From assembly GCA_030427985.1 (NCBI GenBank), contig JAUIBH010000001.1:23904-87903 (forward strand): a stretch of DNA of 64,000 nt, written 5' to 3'. The stretch is from Bacteroidia bacterium. GTDB lineage: Bacteria > Bacteroidota > Bacteroidia > Flavobacteriales > Flavobacteriaceae. The notes under the pieces are model-generated. The model saw only the letters and a program-made list of their open reading frames with translations, was not told where the DNA came from and did not search any database. Positions 18,334-26,343 of the stretch are shown in pieces (within the stretch, counting starts at the first letter, position 1; each line of letters opens with the position of its first letter). Made by a program: the position numbers and the translations under genes.

Positions 18334-18690
18334 TCAACTGCTATATTTGTTCTTGAACCATACTTTTTGCCATTCCCGTTTCAGTAACAAGAAAGAAACA
18401 TCGGAAGCAATATCGACTGCATCTGTAGGAGCTATTTTTTTGACTTCTTTCTCCGAAATATCAACAACATATAGAAGATTGAGGTATTTATCGAACTTTT
18501 CCACAATCAAAAAATAAATTTTCTCATGGATGGTACTTTTAAGTTCTTGCGGAGATATATCCAAAGGAATATTGATGGGAACATTGGCCAGTTCAAAATC
18601 CTTTTTGAGTTGGAGCAACAATTTTTTATAAAGTTGTTCCTTTTGAGCCACTTCAAGCAATTCCAAGCTATTGGTAAAGTTGGATATCAT
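18334..18690 (-). CDS. Small conserved hypothetical protein
   Basis: A 118-residue soluble, helix-rich protein with no recognised domain. The start at 18690 (MISNFTNSLELLEVAQKEQL) is preferred over an in-frame ATG at 18738, because the longer form adds a hydrophobic 16-residue tail unlike the rest. The sequence contains two probable amphipathic helices at residues 6-35 and 50-75 and ends in a basic, aromatic patch LLLKREWQKVWFKNKY. The charge pattern suggests a cytoplasmic protein. It lies 103 bases downstream of galE on the same strand. I do not recognise it, and its function is unknown. Confidence 0.65.
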   Translation of the reverse strand: MISNFTNSLELLEVAQKEQLYKKLLLQLKKDFELANVPINIPLDISPQELKSTIHEKIYFLIVEKFDKYLNLLYVVDISEKEVKKIAPTDAVDIASDVSFLLLKREWQKVWFKNKYSS

Positions 18691-18793
18691 ATCGTATTTA
18701 CGAGCAAACGCGTATGAAAAGATTAGGGAACATGTCACTTATGGTCCCTGTATTGTTAAAAATCCTTCAGAACAGAAAATAGTATGCCAATAA

Positions 18794-19810
18794 TCAACTT
18801 CTGACCTTGCGTTCCCACTCCCATGCAGATTTCATGGCATCATCCAACGTAGATTCTGCTTTCCACCCAAGGACCTCATTTGCTTTTGTGGTATCTGCAT
18901 AGGCCTGAATTATATCTCCAGCCCTTCTGTCAACAATCCTATAGTTCAGCTTCTTTCCGGACACACTTTCAAAACTATGAATCACTTCCAACACGGAACT
19001 GCCAGTGCCTGTTCCAAGGTTAAAAACCTCATAATTGTCTTCATTTTTGTCATTGAGCAAACGCTGCAATGCTTTTACGTGGGCTTTTGCCAAATCCACT
19101 ACGTGGATATAATCCCGAATACAAGTACCATCCGGGGTGGGATAGTCATCCCCAAAAACAGAGAGCTGTTCCCGCAATCCAACCCCAGTTTGGGTGATAT
19201 AGGGCACCAAATTTTGTGGAACGCCCAAAGGAAGTTCCCCTATGTGGGCACTGGGATGCGCTCCAATAGGATTGAAATATCGAAGTGCAATGGCCTTTAA
19301 ATCTGGGGTTACTTTGCATGTATCCCGGATAATCTCCTCGCCTATCTGTTTGGTATTTCCGTATGGTGATTCGGCTGGTTTCACGGGCGCATCTTCGGTA
19401 ATGGGCATTTCATCCGCTTGGCCATACACCGTGCACGAACTACTGAAGATAAAGCTGGCTCCTTCTTTTTGCTTTAACTCTTGAAGGATGTAGACCAAAA
19501 CCCCAAGGTTGTTTTCATAATAAAGCAAGGGATTTTCCACGCTTTCTCCTACAGCTTTGGATGCCGCAAAATGGATAACGCCAGCAACATCGTTATGCTT
19601 TTTAAAGAAATTTTGAACTTTGGATTTATCTCGAAGATCGAATTCTTCAAAAATGGGACGTTTTCCAGTGATGGCCTCAATACCATCCAAAACGTCAATG
19701 GATGAATTTGAAAGGTTATCGATAATGACCACCTCAAATCCTTCATTTTGTAATTCAACAACAGTATGGGAGCCAATAAAACCCAATCCTCCTGTAACAA
19801 GTATTTTCAT
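18794..19810 (-). CDS. galE: UDP-glucose 4-epimerase
   Basis: A 338-residue short-chain dehydrogenase/reductase of the extended type that interconverts UDP-glucose and UDP-galactose in the cytoplasm with bound NAD. The Rossmann motif TGGLGFIGSHTVVEL is at the N-terminus. The catalytic serine lies in SSCTVYG and the YxxxK motif is YGNTK. The substrate-binding motif IALRYFNPIGAH and the C-terminal GWKAESTLDDAMKSAWEWE are standard for GalE. It lies two bases downstream of the DegT-type aminotransferase, so the two form an operon that probably feeds surface polysaccharide precursors. Confidence 0.96.
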   Translation of the reverse strand: MKILVTGGLGFIGSHTVVELQNEGFEVVIIDNLSNSSIDVLDGIEAITGKRPIFEEFDLRDKSKVQNFFKKHNDVAGVIHFAASKAVGESVENPLLYYENNLGVLVYILQELKQKEGASFIFSSSCTVYGQADEMPITEDAPVKPAESPYGNTKQIGEEIIRDTCKVTPDLKAIALRYFNPIGAHPSAHIGELPLGVPQNLVPYITQTGVGLREQLSVFGDDYPTPDGTCIRDYIHVVDLAKAHVKALQRLLNDKNEDNYEVFNLGTGTGSSVLEVIHSFESVSGKKLNYRIVDRRAGDIIQAYADTTKANEVLGWKAESTLDDAMKSAWEWERKVRS

Positions 19811-19812
19811 CT

Positions 19813-20967
19813 TTATTTGTTTACGAAGTCAATAACCAAGTTGGTAATATATTGAATTTGTTCATCATCCAATTCGGTATGCATGGGGAGCGAAATCACT
19901 TCTTGTACCAATTGATTGGTCACTGGAAAATCCGCTTCATCGTAACGGTCATCTGCATACGCCTTTTGCTTGTGCAACGGAACTGGATAATACACACCAC
20001 AAGGAACGTTGTTATCTTGTAAATGTTGCACCAGTCCATCTCTTTTCCCATTCAATATTTTGATGGTATACTGGTGAAAGACATGGCAATCACAGGTGTT
20101 ATTTCCGCCTTCACATACACAGGTAATCTTTGGCACAACAATGTTGGCCTGTCCCTCAAATGCTCGGCTATATTTTGATGCAGCTTCCCACCGCTTTTTG
20201 TTGTAGATATCCAATTTTGGAAGCTTTGCCCTTAAAACCGCAGCTTGTATGGAGTCCAGACGGGAGTTTACCCCTACCACATCATGGTAATATCTTTTGT
20301 ACATACCGTGGTTTACCATCCCACGAATGGTATGGGCCAAATCGTCGTCATTGGTAAAAATGGCACCGCCATCTCCATAACAGCCTAGATTTTTGGATGG
20401 AAAAAACGAGGTGGACGACACATGACCAATGGTTCCTGCTTTTTGTTGCTTTCCATTGGCAGAAGTGTAGGTGGCACCGATGGCCTGAGCATTGTCCTCA
20501 ATAACATAGAGATTGTGTTTTTCGGCTAGCTCCATTATGGCATCCATGTTAGCACATTGTCCAAACAAGTGCACGGGAACAATAGCCTTGGTCTTGGGGG
20601 TAATGGCCTTTTCAATGGCTTTAATGTCGATGTTGAAGGTATCGGGCTCTACATCAACCAAAACCGGGGTCAAATTTAGGAGAGCAATGACCTCAACGGT
20701 AGCGGCAAAGGTAAAATCGGCTGTAATCACCTCATCACCTGGTTGCAACCCAAGGCCCATCATGCAAATTTGAAGAGCATCTGTACCATTGGCACAGGGA
20801 ATCACATGTTTCACCCCCAAATACTCCTCTAGCTCACTTTGGAAAGCATGCACATGTGGCCCGTTGATGAAGGCCGAAGAGTCCAAAATCTCGGCGATGG
20901 AATCGTTTACCTCATTTTTTATGCCTTCATATTGACCTTTAAGGTCAACCATCTGTATTTTTTTCAT
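19813..20967 (-). CDS. DegT/DnrJ/EryC1/StrS-family sugar aminotransferase
   Basis: A 384-residue PLP-dependent transaminase of the kind that adds an amino group to nucleotide-linked keto sugars. Fold markers are HVIPCANGTDALQICMMGLG near residue 53, ADFTFAATVEVIALLNLTPV, the VHLFGQCANMDAI cofactor region and SFFPSKNLGCYGDGGA with the PLP-binding lysine (about 185). An unusual insert near residues 283-295 carries CVCEGGNNTCDCH, four cysteines that could bind metal; this is not part of the standard family. It precedes galE by two bases. The product is probably an amino sugar for lipopolysaccharide or another surface glycan, but the exact sugar cannot be stated. Confidence 0.9.
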   Translation of the reverse strand: MKKIQMVDLKGQYEGIKNEVNDSIAEILDSSAFINGPHVHAFQSELEEYLGVKHVIPCANGTDALQICMMGLGLQPGDEVITADFTFAATVEVIALLNLTPVLVDVEPDTFNIDIKAIEKAITPKTKAIVPVHLFGQCANMDAIMELAEKHNLYVIEDNAQAIGATYTSANGKQQKAGTIGHVSSTSFFPSKNLGCYGDGGAIFTNDDDLAHTIRGMVNHGMYKRYYHDVVGVNSRLDSIQAAVLRAKLPKLDIYNKKRWEAASKYSRAFEGQANIVVPKITCVCEGGNNTCDCHVFHQYTIKILNGKRDGLVQHLQDNNVPCGVYYPVPLHKQKAYADDRYDEADFPVTNQLVQEVISLPMHTELDDEQIQYITNLVIDFVNK

Positions 20968-21047
20968 CCGAATAAATTATGCCCGCAAAATTAAGAAATA
21001 AAGATGCCATAATGCCCTATTGCCGAAAGAATGTATTTTAGCAAAAT

Positions 21048-22292
21048 ATGATGCTCTTGCGTTTTATCTATTCTTTTTTAATGAAGCTGTCCTGGTACGG
21101 CTTACATCTGATTGCGCTTTTCAATCCTAAGATAAAATTGTTTGTCTCGGGGAGAAAAAAGACATTCGCTGAACTAGAAGCAAAGCTGCCAAGTGACAGC
21201 AAGTCCATTTGGATGCACGTAGCCTCACTGGGTGAATTTGAACAAGGCTTGCCCATTTTGGAACAACTGCGAAGCACCTACCCCGAGCATAAAATTGTGC
21301 TCACTTTTTTTTCTCCCTCTGGATATGAGGTGAAAAAGAACACCCCCTCAGCGGATGTAGTGGTATATCTTCCCATGGACACCCTATCCAACACAAAGCG
21401 GTTTTTGGATAGAATCAATCCCGAATTGGCCATTTTTATCAAATACGAGATATGGCCCAATTATCTGTATCGATTGAAGCAACGAAATATTCCCACTTTA
21501 TTGGTATCTGGACGATTCTCCAAGAAGCAGATTTACTTTAAACCTTTTGGCGGTTTTATGCGAAACAGTTTAAAGGCCTTCTCCCATTTTTTTGTACAGG
21601 ACCAAGGTTCCAAAAAGGCACTGGAATCTATCGGGTTTAACAATAATATTGTAAGTGGGGATACCCGTTTTGACCGGGTTTCTGAAATTTTGAAACAGGA
21701 CAATCATCTGGATTTTATGTCCAAGTTCAAAGGGGATAAATTTTGCGTGGTAACTGGCAGTACCTGGCCCGAAGATGAAGAAATCCTGATTAATTTCATT
21801 AACAACACCCAGCATCCTATCAAATTTGTCATAGCCCCGCATCAAATAAAACAAGCACATATTGACAACATTACTGCTACCATTACTAAAAAAACTATCT
21901 GCTATACCCAATTGGGCAATGAAGACCTTTCTAAATACGATGTGCTCATTATTGACACCATTGGACTGCTGACCAAAATTTATAGCTATGCCGATGTTGC
22001 CTATGTGGGCGGAGGATTTGCTACGGGATTACACAATACTTTGGAACCGGCCGTATTTGGCGTCCCTGTAATTATTGGCCAAAATTTTAAAGGGTTTAAG
22101 GAGGCCGAAGAACTTGTAGCCAAAAAAGGCATTCTGCCTATCCAAAATCGAGAAAATTTCAACGATTTGATGAACAATTTCTTGGCAAATCCAGCTTCGG
22201 TGGCTAAAACAGGAGAGATTAACTCAGGTTATATCAACAACAATTTGGGAGCCACTGCTTTGGTGATGGATCACATCAAACAAATTCTTTAA
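21048..22292 (+). CDS. waaA: 3-deoxy-D-manno-octulosonic acid transferase
   Basis: A 414-residue Kdo transferase (KdtA) that attaches Kdo to lipid A precursors at the inner face of the cytoplasmic membrane. The N-terminal membrane anchor MMLLRFIYSFLMKLSWYGL is followed by the GT30 domain with SIWMHVASLGEFEQGLPIL. The second Rossmann half carries GSTWPEDEE and YVGGGFATGLHNTLEPAVFG, the CMP-Kdo site. Length is normal. Two adjacent ATGs at 21048 and 21051 are possible starts. It faces away from the aminotransferase-galE operon across an 80-base intergenic region and supports an envelope-synthesis context. Confidence 0.95.
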   Translation: MMLLRFIYSFLMKLSWYGLHLIALFNPKIKLFVSGRKKTFAELEAKLPSDSKSIWMHVASLGEFEQGLPILEQLRSTYPEHKIVLTFFSPSGYEVKKNTPSADVVVYLPMDTLSNTKRFLDRINPELAIFIKYEIWPNYLYRLKQRNIPTLLVSGRFSKKQIYFKPFGGFMRNSLKAFSHFFVQDQGSKKALESIGFNNNIVSGDTRFDRVSEILKQDNHLDFMSKFKGDKFCVVTGSTWPEDEEILINFINNTQHPIKFVIAPHQIKQAHIDNITATITKKTICYTQLGNEDLSKYDVLIIDTIGLLTKIYSYADVAYVGGGFATGLHNTLEPAVFGVPVIIGQNFKGFKEAEELVAKKGILPIQNRENFNDLMNNFLANPASVAKTGEINSGYINNNLGATALVMDHIKQIL

Positions 22293-22324
22293 AATTTGGT
22301 TAGCTTTAGCAAAATTGAGCTGAA

Positions 22325-23716
22325 ATGGACAAGCGTATTTTTAGAATTTCATTGACCGCTGCCCTTGCGGGTTTTTTGTTTGGTTTTGATACCGTGGTCA
22401 TTTCGGGAGCCAACCAGCCTATTAAAGAAATTTGGGACACTAATTGGTTTTTGGGCGATTCCATCTTCACTTTTCACGGAATTTTTATCATGTCCATGGC
22501 GCTTTGGGGCACTGTGCTAGGTTCGTTATTGGGGGGCATTCCTACGGACCGCTTGGGCAGAAAGAAAACGCTTTTTTGGATTGGAATACTCTATTTTGCA
22601 TCGGCCCTAGGCTCAGCATTTGCTCCAGAAGCCTATAGTTTTTCCTTTTTTAGGTTTATTGGAGGAGTTGGTGTTGGGGCATCTTCGGTGGCCGCGCCAG
22701 TGTACATTTCGGAAATTTCAACAGCCGAAAACAGGGGAAGGCTAACTGCCATGTATCAGTTTAATATTGTTTTTGGGATTTTGATCGCTTTTATTTCCAA
22801 TTATTTAATCGGGGTCATTTTTGACGAAAGCATTGCTTGGCGATGGATGCTGGGCATTGAAGGATTACCCGCCCTAATCTATACCCTACTCGTCTTTAAA
22901 ATTCCACATAGCCCTAGATGGCTACTTATGAAAGACAGAGCCGATTCGGTGGTTATTCAATCGCTCACCTTACTTGGAATTGACAAAGAAAAGGCCACGG
23001 TGCATTTAACCCAAATAAAAGTGTCCTTAAAGGACACAACTGAGAAACATAAAGAGAACCTTTTTTCGGGGAAATATAACAAAGCATTGGTGCTAGCTTT
23101 TTTGATCGCATTTTTTAACCAACTCTCGGGAATTAATTTTGTGCTCTATTACGCCCCTGAAATTTTGGAGCGCGCCGGATTGGCCACTGGTGAATCCCTT
23201 TTCAGTTCCATTTCCATTGGAATCATCAATCTAATTTTCACATTCATCGGGATTGCCCTAATTGACAAATTGGGCCGAAAACAATTAATGTACATAGGAT
23301 CCATTGGTTACATCATAAGTTTGGCCATGGTGGGTTGGTGTTTTTATTCTGGAGCAAGTTCGGTGCTGTTGCTCATCTTCATTTTGGTTTTTATTGCTTC
23401 CCACGCCGTAGGACAGGGTGCTGTGATTTGGGTTTTCATCTCAGAAATATTCCCGAACAAGGTTCGCTCCTATGGACAATCTTGGGGCACGGGCACCCAC
23501 TGGGTATTTGCCGCATTGATCACTTTATTGACCCCGACTTTTCTGGATTCGGAAATAGGGGTTTTTAAGGATAATCCCTGGCCCATTTTTATCTTTTTTG
23601 CCTTTATGATGGTATTGCAGTTGCTTTGGGTAATTTTTATGATGCCCGAGACCAAAGGGATAAGTTTGGAGGAATTGGGCAAGATGCTAAGTGGTAAAAA
23701 AGGGAAAATCAGCTAA
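22325..23716 (+). CDS. Sugar porter (MFS) proton symporter
   Basis: A 463-residue major facilitator of the sugar porter family with twelve predicted helices. Family marks are RISLTAALAGFLFGFDTVVISG in helix 1, the loop 2-3 motif GGIPTDRLGRKKTL, PHSPRWLLMKDR after helix 6, and NQLSGINFVLYYAPEI in helix 7, which lines the sugar site. The C-terminal PETKGISLEELGKM is also present. XylE/GalP-type members import xylose, glucose or galactose with protons; the substrate here is not resolved. It follows waaA by 32 bases on the same strand but is probably functionally separate. Confidence 0.92.
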   Translation: MDKRIFRISLTAALAGFLFGFDTVVISGANQPIKEIWDTNWFLGDSIFTFHGIFIMSMALWGTVLGSLLGGIPTDRLGRKKTLFWIGILYFASALGSAFAPEAYSFSFFRFIGGVGVGASSVAAPVYISEISTAENRGRLTAMYQFNIVFGILIAFISNYLIGVIFDESIAWRWMLGIEGLPALIYTLLVFKIPHSPRWLLMKDRADSVVIQSLTLLGIDKEKATVHLTQIKVSLKDTTEKHKENLFSGKYNKALVLAFLIAFFNQLSGINFVLYYAPEILERAGLATGESLFSSISIGIINLIFTFIGIALIDKLGRKQLMYIGSIGYIISLAMVGWCFYSGASSVLLLIFILVFIASHAVGQGAVIWVFISEIFPNKVRSYGQSWGTGTHWVFAALITLLTPTFLDSEIGVFKDNPWPIFIFFAFMMVLQLLWVIFMMPETKGISLEELGKMLSGKKGKIS

Positions 23717-23817
23717 TAGTACCACTACTCTAAAAATTCAACCTTTAATCGAATAACCCCTAGGATGTTAGGGTAAGAAACTGAATAATTCCGTAAATTA
23801 GAAGAAATTACACTGTT

Positions 23818-23967
23818 ATGACTGATGAAATTTCTTTTGGAAATAAACTTATGGTTGGGTTTCTGCGAATAATGGTCTTTATACTGATCCTTATTTTAAT
23901 TGCGATACCCGTTTGTATTTTGTTGGACTTTCTTGGAGTTTTAGAAGCAATTGGATTGTCTTCTTAA
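23818..23967 (+). CDS. Small membrane protein, 49 residues
   Basis: An ATG at 23818 opens a 49-codon frame ending with TAA at 23965-23967. The peptide begins MTDEISFGNKLMVGFLRIM, followed by a single strongly hydrophobic segment (about residues 18-40, FILILILIAIPVCILLDFLG). Bitopic peptides of this kind are often real but poorly annotated. No homology can be claimed. Its last bases overlap the stop of the convergent lipoprotein gene by four bases. Codon use is not informative at this length. Confidence 0.4.
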   Translation: MTDEISFGNKLMVGFLRIMVFILILILIAIPVCILLDFLGVLEAIGLSS

Positions 23968-24593
23968 TAGAAAATCACGTCCTGTTCCCCCATTTTTTTT
24001 GTTACCAATTTAATATAGGTGTCAATGGTTTTATCAACCTGTACCGTTTCGGTAACATCTAGGTCACCTCTCCAAATCAGTTCCATTTCCTTACCGTCAC
24101 AAATACAGTATAAAGAGGTTTCCACGTGGTAAATATTGAATGAGTCATAAGACTCCGGGTCATAATAAATGTCTTGATGCTCTAAATAATCCGTACTGAA
24201 CCGCATAAACATTCTATCAATGTTGTGCACCTTTTCCTTTAGGGTTCTTTTATTTTCAACTGCTACAACCTTAGTGAATAAAATAGCATCAAAATCCTTA
24301 TCCAACAATTGCTGTTCCACTAGGGCAAGTTCTTCTTCGGACCGTTGTGATGAGGTAAACTCAACATCAAAAACATCTATGCTGCGCATGGCCTCAACCT
24401 TTTTCGCTTCCAATTTATCAACCAATCGGGTCTCAAACTCCATGCGTACATTCTCATCCTGAGCCAGCCCAACCACAAGTACTTTATGGGCATCAAAAAG
24501 CACTATATCTGGATTCTTCCAAGTACTCACCAACTTTGTACTGGAACACCCCATGAGGAGGAAAAGACTTATGGCCCATATTTTTGATTTCAT
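23964..24593 (-). CDS. Predicted lipoprotein
   Basis: A 209-residue exported lipoprotein. The signal peptide MKSKIWAISLFLLMGCSSTK has a clear lipobox ending LMGC, so the mature protein begins with a lipidated cysteine. The remainder is a mixed alpha/beta domain (VLVVGLAQDENVRMEFETRLVDKLE near 38-62) that resembles the fold of bacterial lipoproteins binding or presenting other proteins. No active-site motif is evident. Near residues 168-173 is a CICDG motif. It lies 40 bases downstream of the hpf stop on the same strand and may be co-transcribed. Function unknown. Confidence 0.75.
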   Translation of the reverse strand: MKSKIWAISLFLLMGCSSTKLVSTWKNPDIVLFDAHKVLVVGLAQDENVRMEFETRLVDKLEAKKVEAMRSIDVFDVEFTSSQRSEEELALVEQQLLDKDFDAILFTKVVAVENKRTLKEKVHNIDRMFMRFSTDYLEHQDIYYDPESYDSFNIYHVETSLYCICDGKEMELIWRGDLDVTETVQVDKTIDTYIKLVTKKMGEQDVIFY

Positions 24594-24633
24594 TGGAATG
24601 GATTTAAAACTTCATGCGCAGCAAAGATATATT

Positions 24634-24933
24634 TTAATATGTTGAAAACGTTTCTTGTCTTTTTTCCAATTGTCTTCTTAAATCTTCCACAGTTTGTGCC
24701 ATGGACTTTTCAAAATCGTCCGTATTGGATTTGGCAAAAATTCGAGGGCCTGGGGCACTCAGTTCAATCTCGCACACCTTACCTTCCCCGGTTTTATCAT
24801 TTTCTTGCTTAAAAAGTACATTGGCCTTAATCAACCAACTGTATTTTTTTTCCAAACCCTCCATTTTTTTCATCAAAAGTTCAGTTAATGATTCACTGGT
24901 TTTCATTTTTTGATATTGAACATGTACTTCCAT
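24634..24933 (-). CDS. hpf: Ribosome hibernation-promoting factor, short form
   Basis: A 99-residue protein of the HPF/RaiA (S30AE) family, which blocks the ribosomal A and P sites and protects idle ribosomes in stationary or starved cells. The beta-alpha-beta fold is visible: MEVHVQYQKMKTSESLTELLMKKMEGLEKKYSWL, then strands AEV-type KANVLFKQEN and VCEIELSAPGP, and a C-terminal helix DFEKSMAQTVEDLRRQLEKR. The length fits the short form, which lacks the C-terminal dimerisation domain. A predicted Fnr-type promoter lies directly upstream (24956-24998), linking hibernation to low oxygen. The lipoprotein gene follows by 40 bases. Confidence 0.9.
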   Translation of the reverse strand: MEVHVQYQKMKTSESLTELLMKKMEGLEKKYSWLIKANVLFKQENDKTGEGKVCEIELSAPGPRIFAKSNTDDFEKSMAQTVEDLRRQLEKRQETFSTY

Positions 24934-24955
24934 GATAATTGTTTTTGATTTACTT

Positions 24956-24998
24956 CAAAGCTAGGGTAGTAAAACAGCAAATTAAATGACAAATGTCA
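24956..24998 (-). promoter_or_regulatory. Fnr-like promoter of hpf
   Basis: Operator TGACAAATGTCA at 24987-24998, 23 bases upstream of the reverse-strand -7 box TAGCTTTG (24956-24963), 22 bases before the hpf ATG. Fits the TGAY-N4-RTCA rule described in the findings. Confidence 0.75.
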
Positions 24999-25011
24999 GC
25001 TTGTATTTACA

Positions 25012-26331
25012 TTATTGCCCTAACGAAAAAGGTTGGCCCGTGCTCTGCAATACCGAAAACCAAAACTCCCCCTCCAAATCTATCTTTTTCCGTTTTTTGG
25101 TCACTTCGGAAATGGGCACATACACATATTTATTGTTCACCTTACTGGCCACAAATTTGGTCTTGCCAGCCATAGCGCCATGTACTGCATGATATGCCAA
25201 TCGGCCACAATACACACTATCGCTTGAGTTGGCAGGGGCACTCCTTACAATATAGCTGGGATCAATATATTTTATGGTCACTGATTTATCTTTAAAATAC
25301 TCCCCTATCTTCTCCTTCAAGAAAAGACCAATATCCTCGTGCTTTATGTTGCCCGAAGCATCCTTGACCCTATTTTTATCCTCAAATAACTGCTGACCTG
25401 CTCCTTCGGCCACAACGATTACGGCATGCTTTTTCTGTTCCAATCGTTGTTCCAAAACCTTCAAAAATCCGTCATCACCTTCAAGCACAAAATCCATTTC
25501 AGGAATGAGCACAAAATTGACTACAGGCATGGCCAAGGCTGCGGAAGCGGCGATAAATCCGCTATCCCTACCCATCAATTTAACGATGGAAATACCGTTG
25601 TAGGCACCTGTGGCCTCATTATGGGCATCCCTAAGAATGGGACTGGCCACATCAAAAGCGGTTTCATATCCAAAGGATTCATCAATGAGGTCAATGTCGT
25701 TGTCAATGGTTTTTGGAATACCAACCACACTGATCTTGGCGTCCCGTTTCAGGATTTCCTCTCCAATGGCATTGACTCCTTTCAGCGTACCATCGCCACC
25801 AATGGCAAACAGCATGTCAATGTTGTTGTTTTCCAAGGTATCCACCATCACCGATACATCTTGGGCACCTCGGGAAGATCCTAAAAAGGTTCCCCCAAAT
25901 TGATGGATGTCTTTTACCTTATCGGGTGTCAGCTCTACAAAATCATGGCACTTTTTTGGGTTAAGTCCCTCATACCCGTAGGGTATACCGATTATTCGCT
26001 TTACACCGTAGAAATAATGCAGTGCCATGACCACACCTCGAATCACATTATTGATTCCCGGACACAATCCACCGCAGGTAACAATGGCCGCAGATGATTT
26101 TCCTGGTTCAAAAAAAAGATTTTGCCTAGGCCCCGCTTTCTCCAAACATAGTGGTTCTTCTCCTTTTTCAAGACATTTTTGGTAGCCTTCCATGGACAAA
26201 TCAAAGACAAATCTGTCCGTATCACTGATGAAATTAAAGATTTTATCCCCCCTTACCTTACTTAATTGTAAGGGCGATGTGAATTTGCCCGGTCCTAGGT
26301 TTTCTATTTGAAATTGGCTTTTGCTATCCAC
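25012..26331 (-). CDS. pfkA: 6-phosphofructokinase (ATP-type, TP0108-like subgroup)
   Basis: A 439-residue phosphofructokinase that phosphorylates fructose 6-phosphate in glycolysis. The nucleotide motif is GGLCPGINNVIRG near residue 86, with IGGDGTLKG near 178. The catalytic loop is GIPKTIDNDIDLIDES near 203. Residues expected to decide phosphoryl donor are mixed: glycine in GGDGT favours ATP, while lysine in PKTIDND is the form usual in pyrophosphate enzymes. This G/K pair is characteristic of the larger TP0108-like ATP-dependent group. It is the last gene of the usp-transporter-pckA-pfk operon, 12 bases after pckA. The combination of glycolytic and gluconeogenic enzymes in one operon is unusual. 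Confidence 0.93.
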   Translation of the reverse strand: MDSKSQFQIENLGPGKFTSPLQLSKVRGDKIFNFISDTDRFVFDLSMEGYQKCLEKGEEPLCLEKAGPRQNLFFEPGKSSAAIVTCGGLCPGINNVIRGVVMALHYFYGVKRIIGIPYGYEGLNPKKCHDFVELTPDKVKDIHQFGGTFLGSSRGAQDVSVMVDTLENNNIDMLFAIGGDGTLKGVNAIGEEILKRDAKISVVGIPKTIDNDIDLIDESFGYETAFDVASPILRDAHNEATGAYNGISIVKLMGRDSGFIAASAALAMPVVNFVLIPEMDFVLEGDDGFLKVLEQRLEQKKHAVIVVAEGAGQQLFEDKNRVKDASGNIKHEDIGLFLKEKIGEYFKDKSVTIKYIDPSYIVRSAPANSSDSVYCGRLAYHAVHGAMAGKTKFVASKVNNKYVYVPISEVTKKRKKIDLEGEFWFSVLQSTGQPFSLGQ

Positions 26332-26343
26332 TTTGGTTTGTTC

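Noticed and set aside
18718..18760. ATGTCAC near 18733 as an Fnr site
   Set aside because: The halves do not form the TGAY-N4-RTCA palindrome.
25426..25884. 152-codon plus-strand frame opposite pfk
   Set aside because: It is a shadow of the phosphofructokinase gene, rich in residues expected from reverse reading, with no recognisable motif.
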